Shown here in pieces: positions 8,321 to 17,697 of a stretch of 56,406 nucleotides of DNA; position 1 is the first letter of the stretch, and the number at the start of each line of letters is the position of its first letter. The notes under the pieces were generated by a model. The model ran no database searches. It worked only from the letters and a program-made list of their open reading frames with translations, and was not told the DNA's origin. Location of the stretch: assembly GCA_027486895.1 (NCBI GenBank), contig JAIXOE010000056.1:1-56406 (forward strand), written 5' to 3'. The DNA comes from Sphingomonadales bacterium. GTDB taxonomy: Bacteria > Pseudomonadota > Alphaproteobacteria > Sphingomonadales > Sphingomonadaceae. The position numbers and the translations under genes were made by a program.

Positions 8321-9670
8321 ATGCTTAAACAATCGAGAACCTCTCCCATGCCGCCTGAACAATTTCGGTCCAAAGGACTTCGTGTGCCCAGCGGTCGGCT
8401 TTCGCGTATTGCCCGTTTTGGCAATATGGCGACAGGCATCGCCGGAAGCATGCTGCTTGATGGTGCCAAGCAATTCGCATCTGGACGCCGGCCCACGGTT
8501 AGCGATTTGCTCCTGACACCCGCAAACGCGCTGAAGGTGACGTTGCAGCTTGGCCAAATGCGCGGAGCGGCGATGAAGTTGGGCCAGCTTGTGTCCATGG
8601 ACACCGGCGATTTCCTTCCGCCAGAGCTTGCCGATATTTTTGCGCGGCTACGAGCGGATGCACAGCATATGCCGCTTGCGCAGTTGAACGCGGTGCTCGC
8701 GGGGCATTGGGGCAGAAACTGGCGCGAACAATTCATTCGCTTTGACGAACGCCCGATTGCGGCTGCGTCCATCGGGCAAGTCCACCGCGCGCTGACTCTC
8801 GACAATGAAGATGTGGCGATCAAGATCCAGTATCCGGGCGTTCGGCGCAGCATTGATAGCGATGTCGATAATGTCGCCACCTTGCTGAAACTATCCAAGC
8901 TGTTGCCAAGCTCACTCGAGATCGCACCTTTGTTGGTTGAGGCTAAACGCCAACTGCATGAAGAAGCCGATTATGTGCGCGAGGGCGAATATCTCGCACG
9001 GTTCGGCGCGCTTTTGACGGATGACGCGGCATACACAGTTCCGGCGCTTCATCCTTCCATGAGCGGCAAAAACGTGCTGGTCATGTCGTACATCGACAGC
9101 GTCGCGATAGAATCCACGTTGACCGTGCCACAAGAAGAGCGCGACCGAATCATGACGTTGCTGATTGAACTGGTTTTGCGAGAGCTGTTTGAATTCAACG
9201 TCATGCAAACCGATCCAAATTTCGCCAACTACCGCTACGACCCGGCAACAGGCAAAGTTGTGCTGCTCGATTTTGGTGCGAGCCGTCCTTTGCCAAACAA
9301 TGTCGTGGACCAATATCGCAATTTGCTTCAGATGGGATTGGCCGGTAATCACGACGGCGTTCTGGCAGCCGTGATCGATATGGGCTTTATGAACGCCCAC
9401 ACGGCAAAGCTGAATAGCCGCGAGATTAAAAACATTGTCGCGACCGCGATTAACATGGTGCAGCAGCAAGGCCCATTTGATTTCGGCCAAACCGGATTTG
9501 TTGGCGATATGCGCGACGAAGGCATGAACATCGCTGCTGACCGCCGCAACTGGCACATCCCGCCATCCGAAATGCTATTTGTCCAACGTAAGCTAGGCGG
9601 CGTGTTTCTGCTTGCAAGCCGGTTAAAGGCCCGTGTTGATGTTCGTAGCATGTTGGATAAATATGTGTGA
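8321..9670 (+). CDS. ABC1/AarF/UbiB-type atypical protein kinase family protein
   Basis: The 449-residue protein belongs to the ABC1 (UbiB/AarF/ADCK) family of atypical kinases or ATPases linked to ubiquinone biosynthesis or isoprenoid handling. The family-defining KxGQ motif is at residues 86-89 (KLGQ), followed by LPPELADIF. The alanine-rich loop that replaces the glycine-rich loop is AAASIGQVHRA near 147-157. The ATP-lysine region is VAIKIQYPG and the metal-binding motif is LLDFGASR near 310-320. No transmembrane C-terminus typical of E. coli UbiB is evident, so this is the shorter ADCK3-like form. A second ATG at 8348 is equally compatible, as neither start has a strong ribosome site. It stands alone, divergent from the S41 gene; the 173-bp gap shows no clear operator. 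Confidence 0.88.
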   Translation: MLKQSRTSPMPPEQFRSKGLRVPSGRLSRIARFGNMATGIAGSMLLDGAKQFASGRRPTVSDLLLTPANALKVTLQLGQMRGAAMKLGQLVSMDTGDFLPPELADIFARLRADAQHMPLAQLNAVLAGHWGRNWREQFIRFDERPIAAASIGQVHRALTLDNEDVAIKIQYPGVRRSIDSDVDNVATLLKLSKLLPSSLEIAPLLVEAKRQLHEEADYVREGEYLARFGALLTDDAAYTVPALHPSMSGKNVLVMSYIDSVAIESTLTVPQEERDRIMTLLIELVLRELFEFNVMQTDPNFANYRYDPATGKVVLLDFGASRPLPNNVVDQYRNLLQMGLAGNHDGVLAAVIDMGFMNAHTAKLNSREIKNIVATAINMVQQQGPFDFGQTGFVGDMRDEGMNIAADRRNWHIPPSEMLFVQRKLGGVFLLASRLKARVDVRSMLDKYV

Positions 9671-9723
9671 CGCAGCGCGGATATGCTGCATCGCACCAAA
9701 CATGTTTCCCTGCGAACCAAGTT

Positions 9724-9771
9724 ATCGGAAAAAACGATTAGTCATTGCAAAAACGGTTGCTGGACTAAATA
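9724..9771 (+). promoter_or_regulatory. Candidate ahpC promoter with an OxyR-like half-site pair
   Basis: ATCG-N7-CGAT at 9724-9738 has the 4-7-4 spacing of an OxyR half-site pair (ATAG-N7-CTAT) with the inner bases changed. A possible -35 TTGCAA (9745-9750) and -10 TAAATA (9766-9771) follow with a short 15-base spacer. Regulation of ahpC by OxyR is common in proteobacteria. The match is partial and no second half-site pair is seen, so this is a weak candidate. Confidence 0.3.
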
Positions 9772-9828
9772 AGAGAATTCGTGTTGGGGAGCGCGAGAAT
9801 TTCAAAACCACCATCGAAAGGATTTCAC

Positions 9829-10392
9829 ATGGGTATCATCGGTTCAAGCATTAAGCCGTTCACAACGCAGTCGTACAAGGCCGGCAAGTTTGTTGAAGTT
9901 TCCGACGCCGACGTAAAGGGCAAGTGGGGCGTATTCTTCTTTTACCCTGCCGACTGGACTTTCGTCTGCCCAACCGAGCTGGAAGACCTTGCTGACCAAT
10001 ATGCCGACCTGCAAGCGATGGGCGTTGAAGTATTCGCAGTGTCGACCGACACGCACTTCAGCCACAAGTCATGGCACGACAGCTCGCCAGCGATCAGCAA
10101 GATCAACTACCACATGCTTGGCGACCAGAACCACGTCATCAGCAACAACTTCGGCGTATTGCGTGAAGGCCAAGGCCTTGCCGACCGTGCGACTTTCGTA
10201 GTCGACCCGGACGGCGTCATCCAGGTCATGGAAATCACCTGTGAAGGCGTTGGCCGTAACGCGGTAGAACTCGTCCGTAAGATTAAAGCCGCAATCTATG
10301 TGCGCGAGCACCCTGGCCAGGTTTGCCCTGCGAAGTGGGAAGAAGGCGGCGAAACGCTTGCACCTTCGATCGACCTCGTCGGCAAGATCTAA
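9829..10392 (+). CDS. ahpC: Alkyl hydroperoxide reductase subunit C (2-Cys peroxiredoxin)
   Basis: From the ATG at 9829 the protein is 187 residues, the same length as E. coli AhpC. The start is preferred over an in-frame GTG at 9781 because GAAAGGA precedes it. The peroxidatic cysteine is Cys47 in [10 protein letters not shown] and the resolving cysteine is Cys166 in GQVCPAKW; both positions match the classical typical 2-Cys enzyme. It reduces hydrogen peroxide, organic hydroperoxides and peroxynitrite in the cytoplasm and is recycled by AhpF, encoded 108 bp downstream on the same strand. Strong codon choice and a clear ribosome site suggest high expression. Confidence 0.97.
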   Translation: MGIIGSSIKPFTTQSYKAGKFVEVSDADVKGKWGVFFFYPADWTFVCPTELEDLADQYADLQAMGVEVFAVSTDTHFSHKSWHDSSPAISKINYHMLGDQNHVISNNFGVLREGQGLADRATFVVDPDGVIQVMEITCEGVGRNAVELVRKIKAAIYVREHPGQVCPAKWEEGGETLAPSIDLVGKI

Positions 10393-10402
10393 TTATGATA
10401 TC

Positions 10403-10430
10403 GGGTGCCGCGTTCTTCAGCGCGGCACCT
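10403..10430 (+). terminator. Hairpin between ahpC and ahpF
   Basis: GGTGCCGCG (10404-10412) pairs perfectly with CGCGGCACC (10421-10429) around an 8-base loop, with an additional G-T closing pair. No U-run follows, so it is more likely a partial terminator or an mRNA-stabilising stem that leaves more ahpC than ahpF message than a full stop. Confidence 0.55.
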
Positions 10431-10500
10431 ACACTCATACTCGACCAATTTAGCCGCCATCCGTCGCGGCGTGACCGTGCATGCTTGAAAGAGACCCCCG

Positions 10501-12051
10501 ATGCTTGATGCTGCTACCACTGCCCAGTTGAAAACGTATCTGGCAAACCTGCGCACCCCCGTTGAGCTCGTCGCGACCCTCGACGACAGCCCCAAGTCTG
10601 CAGAAATGCGCGCGCTGGTCGAAGCCGTCGTCGAACAATCTCACCTGCTGACAGCGCGGTTCGACGGTCATGCCGACCGCGTGCCTTCATTCGCCATCCG
10701 CCGCGGCGATGGCACTGCCGAGACGCATTTCGCCGGTCTGCCGCTTGGTCATGAATTCACATCTTTGGTCCTCGCGCTTCTCCACATGGGCGGGCACCCG
10801 CCAAAAGAAGAGGCGGAATTGCTCGATTCGGTAAAGGCGCTTGAAGGCGACTTCCGTTTCGAAACCTTCTTTTCACTGTCGTGTCAGAATTGCCCCGACG
10901 TCATTCAAGCCATCAATATCATGGCCGCACTGAATCCAAGCGTCAGCCATGTGGCAATTGATGGCGCCATGTTCCGCGAAGAGGTCGAGACCCGCAAGGT
11001 GATGGCTGTCCCTGCCATTTACCTGAATGGGGAACCCTTTGGCCAAGGCCGGATGGACCTCGCGCAGATTATGGCGAAGCTTGACACAGGCACCGTTGCA
11101 CGCGCTGCTGAAAAAATCGCAGCTAAGGAGCCATTCGAAGTCTTGGTCGTCGGCGGCGGTCCAGCGGGTGCAGCGGCAGCGATTTACTCCGCCCGCAAGG
11201 GTATCCGCACGGGTGTTGTCGCTGAACGTTTCGGCGGTCAGGTGCTCGATACGATGGGCATTGAGAACTTCATTTCAATTCAGCACACCGAAGGGCCAAA
11301 ACTGGCTGCACAATTGGAGCAGCATGTCCGCGAATATGACGTCGACATCATGAACCTTCAGGCCGCGACTGAGCTCGTGCCTGCTGCAGAAGGCGGTCTT
11401 CACGAAGTTAAGCTGGCCAGCGGCGCAACATTGAAGGCACGGACGATCATCTTGTCGACAGGTGCCCGTTGGCGCCAGATGGGCGTTCCCGGCGAAGAAG
11501 AATATCGCAACAAGGGCGTGGCATATTGCCCGCATTGCGATGGTCCGTTGTACAAGGGTAAGCGCACAGCCGTCATTGGTGGTGGTAACTCCGGCGTCGA
11601 AGCGGCCATCGACCTTGCAGGAATTGTGGCGCACGTGACGCTTATCGAGTTCGACTCTCAACTGCGCGCCGACGCGGTGCTGCAGAACAAGCTGCGCAGC
11701 CTGCCCAATGTGGACATCATCACTTCCGCGCTCAGCACGGAAGTATTGGGCGACGGCGAGAAGGTTCAGACATTGGTTTATACCGACCGTTTGACCGGAG
11801 ATTCGCATCGCATCGATCTCGAAGGCATATTTGTTCAAATCGGACTTGTGCCGAACACCGAATGGCTAAAAGGACCGCTTCAACTTTCGCCGCGCGGCGA
11901 AATCGAAGTGGACGCGCATAACGCAACGAACATCCCCGGCGTGTTCGCTGCCGGTGACGTAACCACTGTCCCATATAAGCAGATTATCGTCGCGATGGGT
12001 GAGGGAACCAAAGCGGGGCTATCGGCGTTCGACCATATCATTCGGCATTGA
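10501..12051 (+). CDS. ahpF: Alkyl hydroperoxide reductase subunit F
   Basis: The 516-residue flavoprotein disulfide reductase has an N-terminal tandem thioredoxin-like domain with redox pair Cys128/Cys131 (SCQNCPDV). This is followed by a thioredoxin-reductase-like core with the FAD motif [17 protein letters not shown] near residues 216-232, the catalytic pair Cys343/Cys346 (YCPHCDGP), and the NAD-binding [15 protein letters not shown]. The C-terminal FAAGDVTT motif completes FAD binding. It transfers electrons from NADH to the AhpC disulfide. It lies directly downstream of ahpC and is separated from it by a strong hairpin. All four redox cysteines are present. Confidence 0.97.
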   Translation: MLDAATTAQLKTYLANLRTPVELVATLDDSPKSAEMRALVEAVVEQSHLLTARFDGHADRVPSFAIRRGDGTAETHFAGLPLGHEFTSLVLALLHMGGHPPKEEAELLDSVKALEGDFRFETFFSLSCQNCPDVIQAINIMAALNPSVSHVAIDGAMFREEVETRKVMAVPAIYLNGEPFGQGRMDLAQIMAKLDTGTVARAAEKIAAKEPFEVLVVGGGPAGAAAAIYSARKGIRTGVVAERFGGQVLDTMGIENFISIQHTEGPKLAAQLEQHVREYDVDIMNLQAATELVPAAEGGLHEVKLASGATLKARTIILSTGARWRQMGVPGEEEYRNKGVAYCPHCDGPLYKGKRTAVIGGGNSGVEAAIDLAGIVAHVTLIEFDSQLRADAVLQNKLRSLPNVDIITSALSTEVLGDGEKVQTLVYTDRLTGDSHRIDLEGIFVQIGLVPNTEWLKGPLQLSPRGEIEVDAHNATNIPGVFAAGDVTTVPYKQIIVAMGEGTKAGLSAFDHIIRH

Positions 12052-12104
12052 TATACAATGGTTGTTGCGGGCTGTTAGCTGAGGCGCTTCGGGCCGCCGC
12101 GACA

Positions 12105-12120
12105 GGGCGGTGTTTCGCCC
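12105..12120 (+). terminator. Weak hairpin after ahpF
   Basis: GGGCG and CGCCC form a 5-bp stem around a 6-base loop about 55 bases after the ahpF stop, in a GC-rich stretch that can pair in other ways. No T-run follows. A terminator between ahpF and the RND operon is plausible but poorly supported. Confidence 0.25.
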
Positions 12121-12212
12121 GTAGAAATGCTTTCGTCGAAATCTGCTATTAAAATGGTGTAAGTTCGGCCATCACGCAAACTCCAGTATCCCAATCCCCT
12201 CCCCGGTGAAAA

Positions 12213-13259
12213 ATGCGCAAGCCTATCATTCTGTCATTGATGTTTTGTGTCGCTGCCTGTGGCGGCGGTGAAGAAAAACGTGACCGCCCTACGCCTTTGG
12301 TGACCGTGGGTGCTGCCACCCAGCATGTATTTTCGGATCGCTACGTTGCCGTGGGCACTGCAAATGCGAACGAGCAGGTTTCTGTTCGTGCGCCCGTTAC
12401 CGAACGGATTACGCAGCTTGGTTTTTCGGATGGCGACTATGTTCGGCAGGGACAGATGCTTGCCGTTCTCGCGCAGGGACAGGAAACGGCATCACTTGCC
12501 AGCGCGCAAGCGCGTGCACGCGAAGCAGATCAGCAATTGGCACGGATAAGTGAGCTGCACCGCCGCGGCTTTGCAACAAACGCGAGCCTTGAGGCACAGA
12601 CAGCCTCTGCAACCGCAGCAAAGGCTGCAGCAAATGAAGCACGCGCAACGATTGGCGACCGTGTCGTGCGCGCGCCTTTTTCAGGGCAAGTTTCGTTGCG
12701 ACGCATTTCGGTTGGCGCGGTTGTAAGCGCAGGCGACGAAATCGCGGCAGTCAGCGACCTGAGCGCTATCAAGCTGGACTTTACGATACCCGAAACGATG
12801 CTGGCGAACGTCCGCGTTGGCCAAGATATCAGTGCGAAGGCCGCGGCCTTCCCTGATTATGTCGCGTCGGGGAAAATCGTTGCGATTGATCCGGTGGTGA
12901 ACCCGCAGACACGAACAGCCACGCTGCGTGCAATACTACCGAACCGCAACGGACAGTTGAAACCGGGGATGTTGCTGTCGGTCACGATTACATCCAAAAC
13001 ACGCACGGCACCTGCAGTGCCTGAACTGTCGTTGGTCCGTGAAGGTGATGCGAGCTTCGTCTACACGCTGGGTCCAGACCAAAAGGCGAAACGCACCGAA
13101 GTTAAAACCGGCACCCGCGACGGCAATCTGGTTGAAATCGTCGACGGACTTCAGGTTGGCGACAAGATTGTGACCGAAGGCGTCGTGAAGCTATCGGACG
13201 GAGCGAAAGTGCGCACGGGCAAAGCCGCCGCTAGCGAAGCGCCTGCCAAAAGCAAATGA
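12213..13259 (+). CDS. RND efflux periplasmic adaptor (membrane fusion) lipoprotein
   Basis: The 348-residue adaptor has a short lipoprotein signal whose lipobox VAAC puts the lipidated cysteine at Cys16. The order is then beta-barrel strand, lipoyl half (VSVRAPVTERITQLGFSDGDYVRQGQ near 60-85), a coiled-coil hairpin rich in Ala/Glu/Arg (about 95-150), the second lipoyl half (VVRAPFSGQVSLRRISVGAVVSAG), and the MacA/MexA-type beta-barrel and membrane-proximal domains. It would bridge the inner-membrane pump encoded 12 bp downstream to an outer-membrane channel. No TolC-like gene is in the window, so the channel is encoded elsewhere. Substrate is unknown. Confidence 0.93.
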   Translation: MRKPIILSLMFCVAACGGGEEKRDRPTPLVTVGAATQHVFSDRYVAVGTANANEQVSVRAPVTERITQLGFSDGDYVRQGQMLAVLAQGQETASLASAQARAREADQQLARISELHRRGFATNASLEAQTASATAAKAAANEARATIGDRVVRAPFSGQVSLRRISVGAVVSAGDEIAAVSDLSAIKLDFTIPETMLANVRVGQDISAKAAAFPDYVASGKIVAIDPVVNPQTRTATLRAILPNRNGQLKPGMLLSVTITSKTRTAPAVPELSLVREGDASFVYTLGPDQKAKRTEVKTGTRDGNLVEIVDGLQVGDKIVTEGVVKLSDGAKVRTGKAAASEAPAKSK

Positions 13260-13271
13260 TCCAGGTTTGAG

Positions 13272-16200
13272 ATGACACTTTCCGACATCTCTGTCCGTAG
13301 ACCCGTCTTCGCAGCGGTGCTCGCCATCTTAATGGTGCTGGTTGGCATTGTCGGCTTTTTAAACTTACCCGTTCGCGAATATCCCGACACTGAGCCTCCG
13401 ATTGTGTCGGTAGGTACAGCATATACGGGCGCTGCTGCCAGTGTTGTCGAAACCCGGGTAACGCAGGTGCTGGAAAACGCGCTGGCCGGTATCGAAGGCA
13501 TTCAGACCATCACATCGCGATCCCGCGATGGGCAGTCGGATATCACCATCGAATTCGCGCCGGGCCGTACCGTAGACAGCGCTGCGAACGATGTCCGCGA
13601 CCGTGTCGGCGGGGCGGCGGACGACTTGCCTGAAGAAGTGCTCGCGCCCGAAGTGCGCAAGGTCGATGCCGATGCATCACCTATTCTGTTTCTGGTGGTG
13701 TCGAAACCGGGCTGGTCGCGGCTTGAACTTAGCGACTATGTCGACCGTAATCTGGTAGACCGCTTCTCTGCTATCGATGGCGTAGCGCGTGTGTTTGTTG
13801 GCGGTGAAGCGCGGCCATCCATGCGTATTTGGCTGCAGCCGGACCGCCTTGCCGCATTGGGTCTCACGCCGCTTGATGTTGAAAATGCCCTTCGCAGCCA
13901 GAATGTCGAACTGCCTGCCGGTCGTTTGGAGTCTACTGACCAGAACGTCACACTGCGCGTCAGCCGACCTTTTGGGAATGAAGCCGAGTTCCGGCAGCTG
14001 ATAGTCGCACGCGGATCCGACGGGTCGCTCACGCGTCTTGCTGATGTCGCTAGGGTCGAAACGGGTCCGGAAAACCCCTATGCGGCATTCCGGTTAAACG
14101 GTGAATCCGCGCTTGGCCTTGGCATTGTGCGTCAGTCAGGCGCAAACACTTTGGCTGTGGCAGAAGGCGCAAAGGCGCTTGCGGAACAGATTAAGCCCGA
14201 TCTGCCAAAGGGAATGACAGTCACTGTTGGGTCCGATGACTCACTGTTCATCAGCAAGGCGATTAGCGGTGTGTGGACCACATTGGCCGAGGCTGCGGCA
14301 TTGGTTGTGTTGGTGATCTTCCTATTTCTGGGAAGCTGGCGCGCAACGCTTATTCCGGCGGTCACTGTGCCAATCTGCTTGCTCGCGACCTTTGCTGTGC
14401 TTTGGCTGTTCGGATTTTCCATTAACCTGTTGACGTTGCTGGCGCTCGTGCTCGCAATTGGTCTGGTCGTTGACGACGCGATTGTGGTGTTGGAAAATGT
14501 CTACCACCGCATCGAACAAGGCGAGCCTCCGCTTGTCGCAGCGGTTACTGGCACGCGGCAGGTTGCCTTTGCCGTTGTATCCACAACCGTCGTCGTTTGC
14601 GCCGTGTTCGTACCCGTCATGTTTCTGGCTGGCCAAACCGGTTTGTTATTCCGCGAGCTTGCTGGCGCAATGATTGCCGCCATCGCTTTTTCGGGCTTTG
14701 TCGCGCTCAGCCTTGCGCCAATGCTTTGCTCCAAGCTGCTCAAGCAGGAAAAGCGAGGACGCGTTGCATCTTGGGTGGATGACAAATTCCAACGCGTGGA
14801 GACACGCTATTCCAATATGCTGTCCCGCGCGATTGCAAAGCCGTTGGCTGCGACGCTTGGCGTGATTGGATTTTTGGTCGTTGCAGGCTTTTTGTTCACG
14901 ACGCTTCAGTCCGAACTCGCGCCGGCTGAGGATGTCGGCATATTGAACGCGAATATTTCCGCGCCGGAAGGCACTGGCTACGAAGCCATGGACAAATATA
15001 TGTTGGATGCCTCCAAACCGATTTTGGAACTGCTCGACAAGGGCACTGTTCGGTCCATCATTCAACGCACACCGGGCGGCTTTTCCGCGAGTGACGACTT
15101 CAATTCGGGCACTTTTGTGATCTTCCTGAAACCATGGGAAGAGCGCACTGAGAAAACCGAGGATGTTGTTGCTCAGGTCAACAAAATCCTTGCCGAACTT
15201 CCTGCTGTGCGCGGCAATGGCGCGGCGCGGTCCTCTATCGGACGTGGCCGGGGCCAGCCTCTCAACTTTGTGATTGCGGGCTCGACATATGAATCACTCA
15301 CCATTGCGCGCGACCGGATTTTGACCGCTGCGCGGGAAAATCCCGGCATTGTAAACCTCGATTCCGACTACAAAGAAACCAAGCCGCAAATGGAAATTCA
15401 GGTCGACACGGCGCGTGCTGGTGACTTGGGTGTGTCGGTAGCTGATGTCAGCCAGGCGCTGCAATCATTGTTGGGCTCGCGCCGTGTCTCGACCTATGTG
15501 GATCGCGGCGAAGAATATCGCGTGATTGTTCAGGCAGATGCTCAAGACCGTGCAACCGCGGAAAATTTGGCGGCTATCCAATTGCGGACGCGCGATGGTT
15601 CGTTGGTATCTTTGGCCAACCTCATCAAATATAATGAAACTGCCGGCGCGCGGGACTTAGGCCGCTATAATAAGTTACGTGCTATCACCCTGTCGGGCGG
15701 ATTGGCCCCCGGCTATTCCATGGGACAAGCGCTCGCGTTTCTTGAAGAGCAAGCCGCTGCATCGCCAGAAGTGCTTGCCGTTGGCTATCGCGGCGAGAGC
15801 CAAGCGTTCAAAGAAACCGGCGGATCAATCGTCCTCGTATTCTTCCTCACCATCCTGTTGGTCTATCTCGTTCTTGCGGCGCAGTTCGAAAGCTTTGTCC
15901 ACCCTGCGACCATCATCACCACGGTCCCATTGGCCGTCGGCGGCGGCATCATCGGGCTTGCCCTTACCGGGATGACGCTCAACCTCTACAGCCAAATCGG
16001 TATCGTCATGCTCGTCGGGCTTGCGGCAAAGAACGGCATTCTGATCGTCGAATTTGCAAACCAGCTTCGTGATGAAGGCATGGAAATTCTGGAATCAATC
16101 CAGCAAGCCGCGACACGCCGTCTGCGGCCGATTCTCATGACATCCATCGCAACCGTGTTCGGCGCAGTCCCGCTTGCTATTGCAGGCGGCGCAGGTGGCG

Positions 16201-16379
16201 CTGCGCGCTCTTCGATCGGTGTGGTAATTGTGTTCGGCGTTACCCTAGCAACGCTGATTACCCTCATTCTCATCCCGCTGATCTATTCGCGGCTTGCGAA
16301 ATACACTAGCTCACCAGAAGCCGTCACGCGTCGTTTGCAGCAGGAAATGGCCGAGCAGGAAAAAAGCTCAGCCCGATAG
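13272..16379 (+). CDS. RND-family multidrug efflux permease (HAE1 type)
   Basis: The 1035-residue inner-membrane pump has the classic duplicated plan: TM1 near residues 10-30, a large periplasmic porter region, TM2-6 (about 340-540), a second periplasmic region and TM8-12 (about 850-1010). The proton-relay aspartates are Asp401/Asp402 in GLVVDDAIVVLEN. The second-half signature GLAAKNGILIVEFANQLRDEG is intact. It uses the proton gradient to expel compounds captured from the periplasm or the outer membrane leaflet, working with the adaptor encoded immediately upstream. The pair forms a two-gene operon without a visible local regulator. HAE1 is favoured over the heavy-metal (HME) type by the overall motifs; drug specificity cannot be read. 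Confidence 0.95.
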   Translation: MTLSDISVRRPVFAAVLAILMVLVGIVGFLNLPVREYPDTEPPIVSVGTAYTGAAASVVETRVTQVLENALAGIEGIQTITSRSRDGQSDITIEFAPGRTVDSAANDVRDRVGGAADDLPEEVLAPEVRKVDADASPILFLVVSKPGWSRLELSDYVDRNLVDRFSAIDGVARVFVGGEARPSMRIWLQPDRLAALGLTPLDVENALRSQNVELPAGRLESTDQNVTLRVSRPFGNEAEFRQLIVARGSDGSLTRLADVARVETGPENPYAAFRLNGESALGLGIVRQSGANTLAVAEGAKALAEQIKPDLPKGMTVTVGSDDSLFISKAISGVWTTLAEAAALVVLVIFLFLGSWRATLIPAVTVPICLLATFAVLWLFGFSINLLTLLALVLAIGLVVDDAIVVLENVYHRIEQGEPPLVAAVTGTRQVAFAVVSTTVVVCAVFVPVMFLAGQTGLLFRELAGAMIAAIAFSGFVALSLAPMLCSKLLKQEKRGRVASWVDDKFQRVETRYSNMLSRAIAKPLAATLGVIGFLVVAGFLFTTLQSELAPAEDVGILNANISAPEGTGYEAMDKYMLDASKPILELLDKGTVRSIIQRTPGGFSASDDFNSGTFVIFLKPWEERTEKTEDVVAQVNKILAELPAVRGNGAARSSIGRGRGQPLNFVIAGSTYESLTIARDRILTAARENPGIVNLDSDYKETKPQMEIQVDTARAGDLGVSVADVSQALQSLLGSRRVSTYVDRGEEYRVIVQADAQDRATAENLAAIQLRTRDGSLVSLANLIKYNETAGARDLGRYNKLRAITLSGGLAPGYSMGQALAFLEEQAAASPEVLAVGYRGESQAFKETGGSIVLVFFLTILLVYLVLAAQFESFVHPATIITTVPLAVGGGIIGLALTGMTLNLYSQIGIVMLVGLAAKNGILIVEFANQLRDEGMEILESIQQAATRRLRPILMTSIATVFGAVPLAIAGGAGGAARSSIGVVIVFGVTLATLITLILIPLIYSRLAKYTSSPEAVTRRLQQEMAEQEKSSAR

Positions 16380-16492
16380 CTACCGCGCGGTGCCACACAA
16401 AAGGGTACATCTCTTGTGCCAGCCAAAGGCTCGTGCACTCTGCAATTTGTAAACTTTGGTTCACATCGGGAAATGTTGCAACGTTTGGCTTT

Positions 16493-16519
16493 GTGATTTT
16501 GTCACTTCTTAACATGTTA
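16493..16519. promoter_or_regulatory. Two adjacent small palindromes upstream of wecB
   Basis: GTGA-TTTTG-TCAC (16493-16505) is directly followed by the perfect 10-bp palindrome TAACATGTTA (16510-16519). Both lie in the 187-bp gap before wecB, about 50 bases from its ATG, in a local AT-rich stretch that suits a promoter. They may be operator sites for an unknown regulator of polysaccharide precursor genes. The rest of the gap holds nothing else that I recognise. Confidence 0.35.
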
Positions 16520-16566
16520 GGGTTAGATGGCAGCCTGCACACTGGCATCGACTGCAGGAACCCGAC

Positions 16567-17697
16567 ATGCACAAAAATATGGTTATCTTCGGCACGCGGC
16601 CTGAAGCCATAAAATTATTTCCTGTAGTCAATGCGTTGGCAATCTATTCTGACATGCAGACTGAAGTTTTGGTCAGCGCGCAACATCGCCAGATGCTCGA
16701 TCAAGTGCTCGCGATCAGCGGCATTACACCAGACTATGACCTCGACCTCATGCAACCCGGGCAGTCACTAGATGCGCTGACGGCGCGCTTGTTGGAAGCC
16801 ATTGGCGGCGTTCTCGATTCCGCGAAACCTGACCGCGTGATTGTGCAGGGCGACACCGCAACTGCAATGGTTGGCGCCCTTGCCGCATATTATCGCCAAA
16901 TCCCTGTCAGCCATGTCGAGGCGGGTTTGCGAAGCTATAACATTTACCAGCCATGGCCTGAGGAAGTGAACCGCAAAATCATTGGCACAATTGCCGATCA
17001 GCATTTCGCGCCCACTAATGTGTCGGCCGCTGCACTCGCCGCTGAGGCAGTTTCGTCCGAAAACATTTTCGTCACGGGCAATACGGTGATTGACGCGCTC
17101 CACTGGGTTAGTGATCGCATCGCGCAAAATCCAACATTGGCCGCAAACCTTGCCCCGTACGAAGAACGATTCCGTGGACGGAAGATCATTGGCATTACAA
17201 CACACCGCCGTGAGAATTTCGGCGATGGCATGGACAATATCGCAGCGGCAATTCGGGCGATTGCTGCGCGCGATGACGTTGCGTGCATCTTCCCTGTGCA
17301 TATGAACCCCAATGTCCGCGCAGTCATGGATGCTGCACTTGGCAACCTGCCGAACGTCGCCATGATTGAACCTTTGGACTATCCCAACTTTGCCCGTCTG
17401 TTGTCGATTTCCCATATCATGTTAACCGATAGCGGCGGCGTTCAGGAAGAAGCCCCTGCGCTTGGAAAACCGGTATTGGTCATGCGCGATACAACCGAAC
17501 GCCCCGAGGGCGTAACCGCAGGCACAGCGAAGCTGATCGGCACCGATAAAGACCGCATCATTTCCGAAATTTTCACTCTTTTAGACGATGATGCCGCTTA
17601 TTCAGCAATGGCCCGCGCGCACAATCCATTCGGGGATGGTCACGCAAGCCAGCGCATAGCGGAGATCATCTATAATGCTAGTCGACAAGAAACCTGA
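16567..17697 (+). CDS. wecB: UDP-N-acetylglucosamine 2-epimerase (non-hydrolysing)
   Basis: This 376-residue cytoplasmic enzyme interconverts UDP-GlcNAc and UDP-ManNAc. Hallmarks are FGTRPEAIKLFPVV at the N-terminus, VQGDTATAMVGALAAYY near 95-110, HVEAGLRSYN near 118, THRRENFGDGM near 215, and the nucleotide-binding TDSGGVQEEAPALGKP with RDTTERPEG near 285-320. Its 3' end overlaps the start of wecC by 23 bases, so the two products are made together. This gives the first two steps toward UDP-ManNAcA, a precursor of surface or capsular polysaccharide. Assignment is firm. Confidence 0.96.
   Translation: MHKNMVIFGTRPEAIKLFPVVNALAIYSDMQTEVLVSAQHRQMLDQVLAISGITPDYDLDLMQPGQSLDALTARLLEAIGGVLDSAKPDRVIVQGDTATAMVGALAAYYRQIPVSHVEAGLRSYNIYQPWPEEVNRKIIGTIADQHFAPTNVSAAALAAEAVSSENIFVTGNTVIDALHWVSDRIAQNPTLAANLAPYEERFRGRKIIGITTHRRENFGDGMDNIAAAIRAIAARDDVACIFPVHMNPNVRAVMDAALGNLPNVAMIEPLDYPNFARLLSISHIMLTDSGGVQEEAPALGKPVLVMRDTTERPEGVTAGTAKLIGTDKDRIISEIFTLLDDDAAYSAMARAHNPFGDGHASQRIAEIIYNASRQET

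Noticed and set aside
8218-8898. 226-residue minus-strand frame opposite the UbiB-like gene
   Set aside because: Antisense shadow of the conserved kinase-like gene with Ser/Arg-rich composition and no domain.
9781-9828. In-frame upstream GTG start for ahpC
   Set aside because: The downstream ATG gives the exact family length and conserved N-terminus and has a better ribosome site.
16493-16505. CRP/FNR-type site before wecB
   Set aside because: GTGA and TCAC are separated by 5, not 6, bases and the outer bases of the consensus are missing; kept only as an unassigned palindrome.
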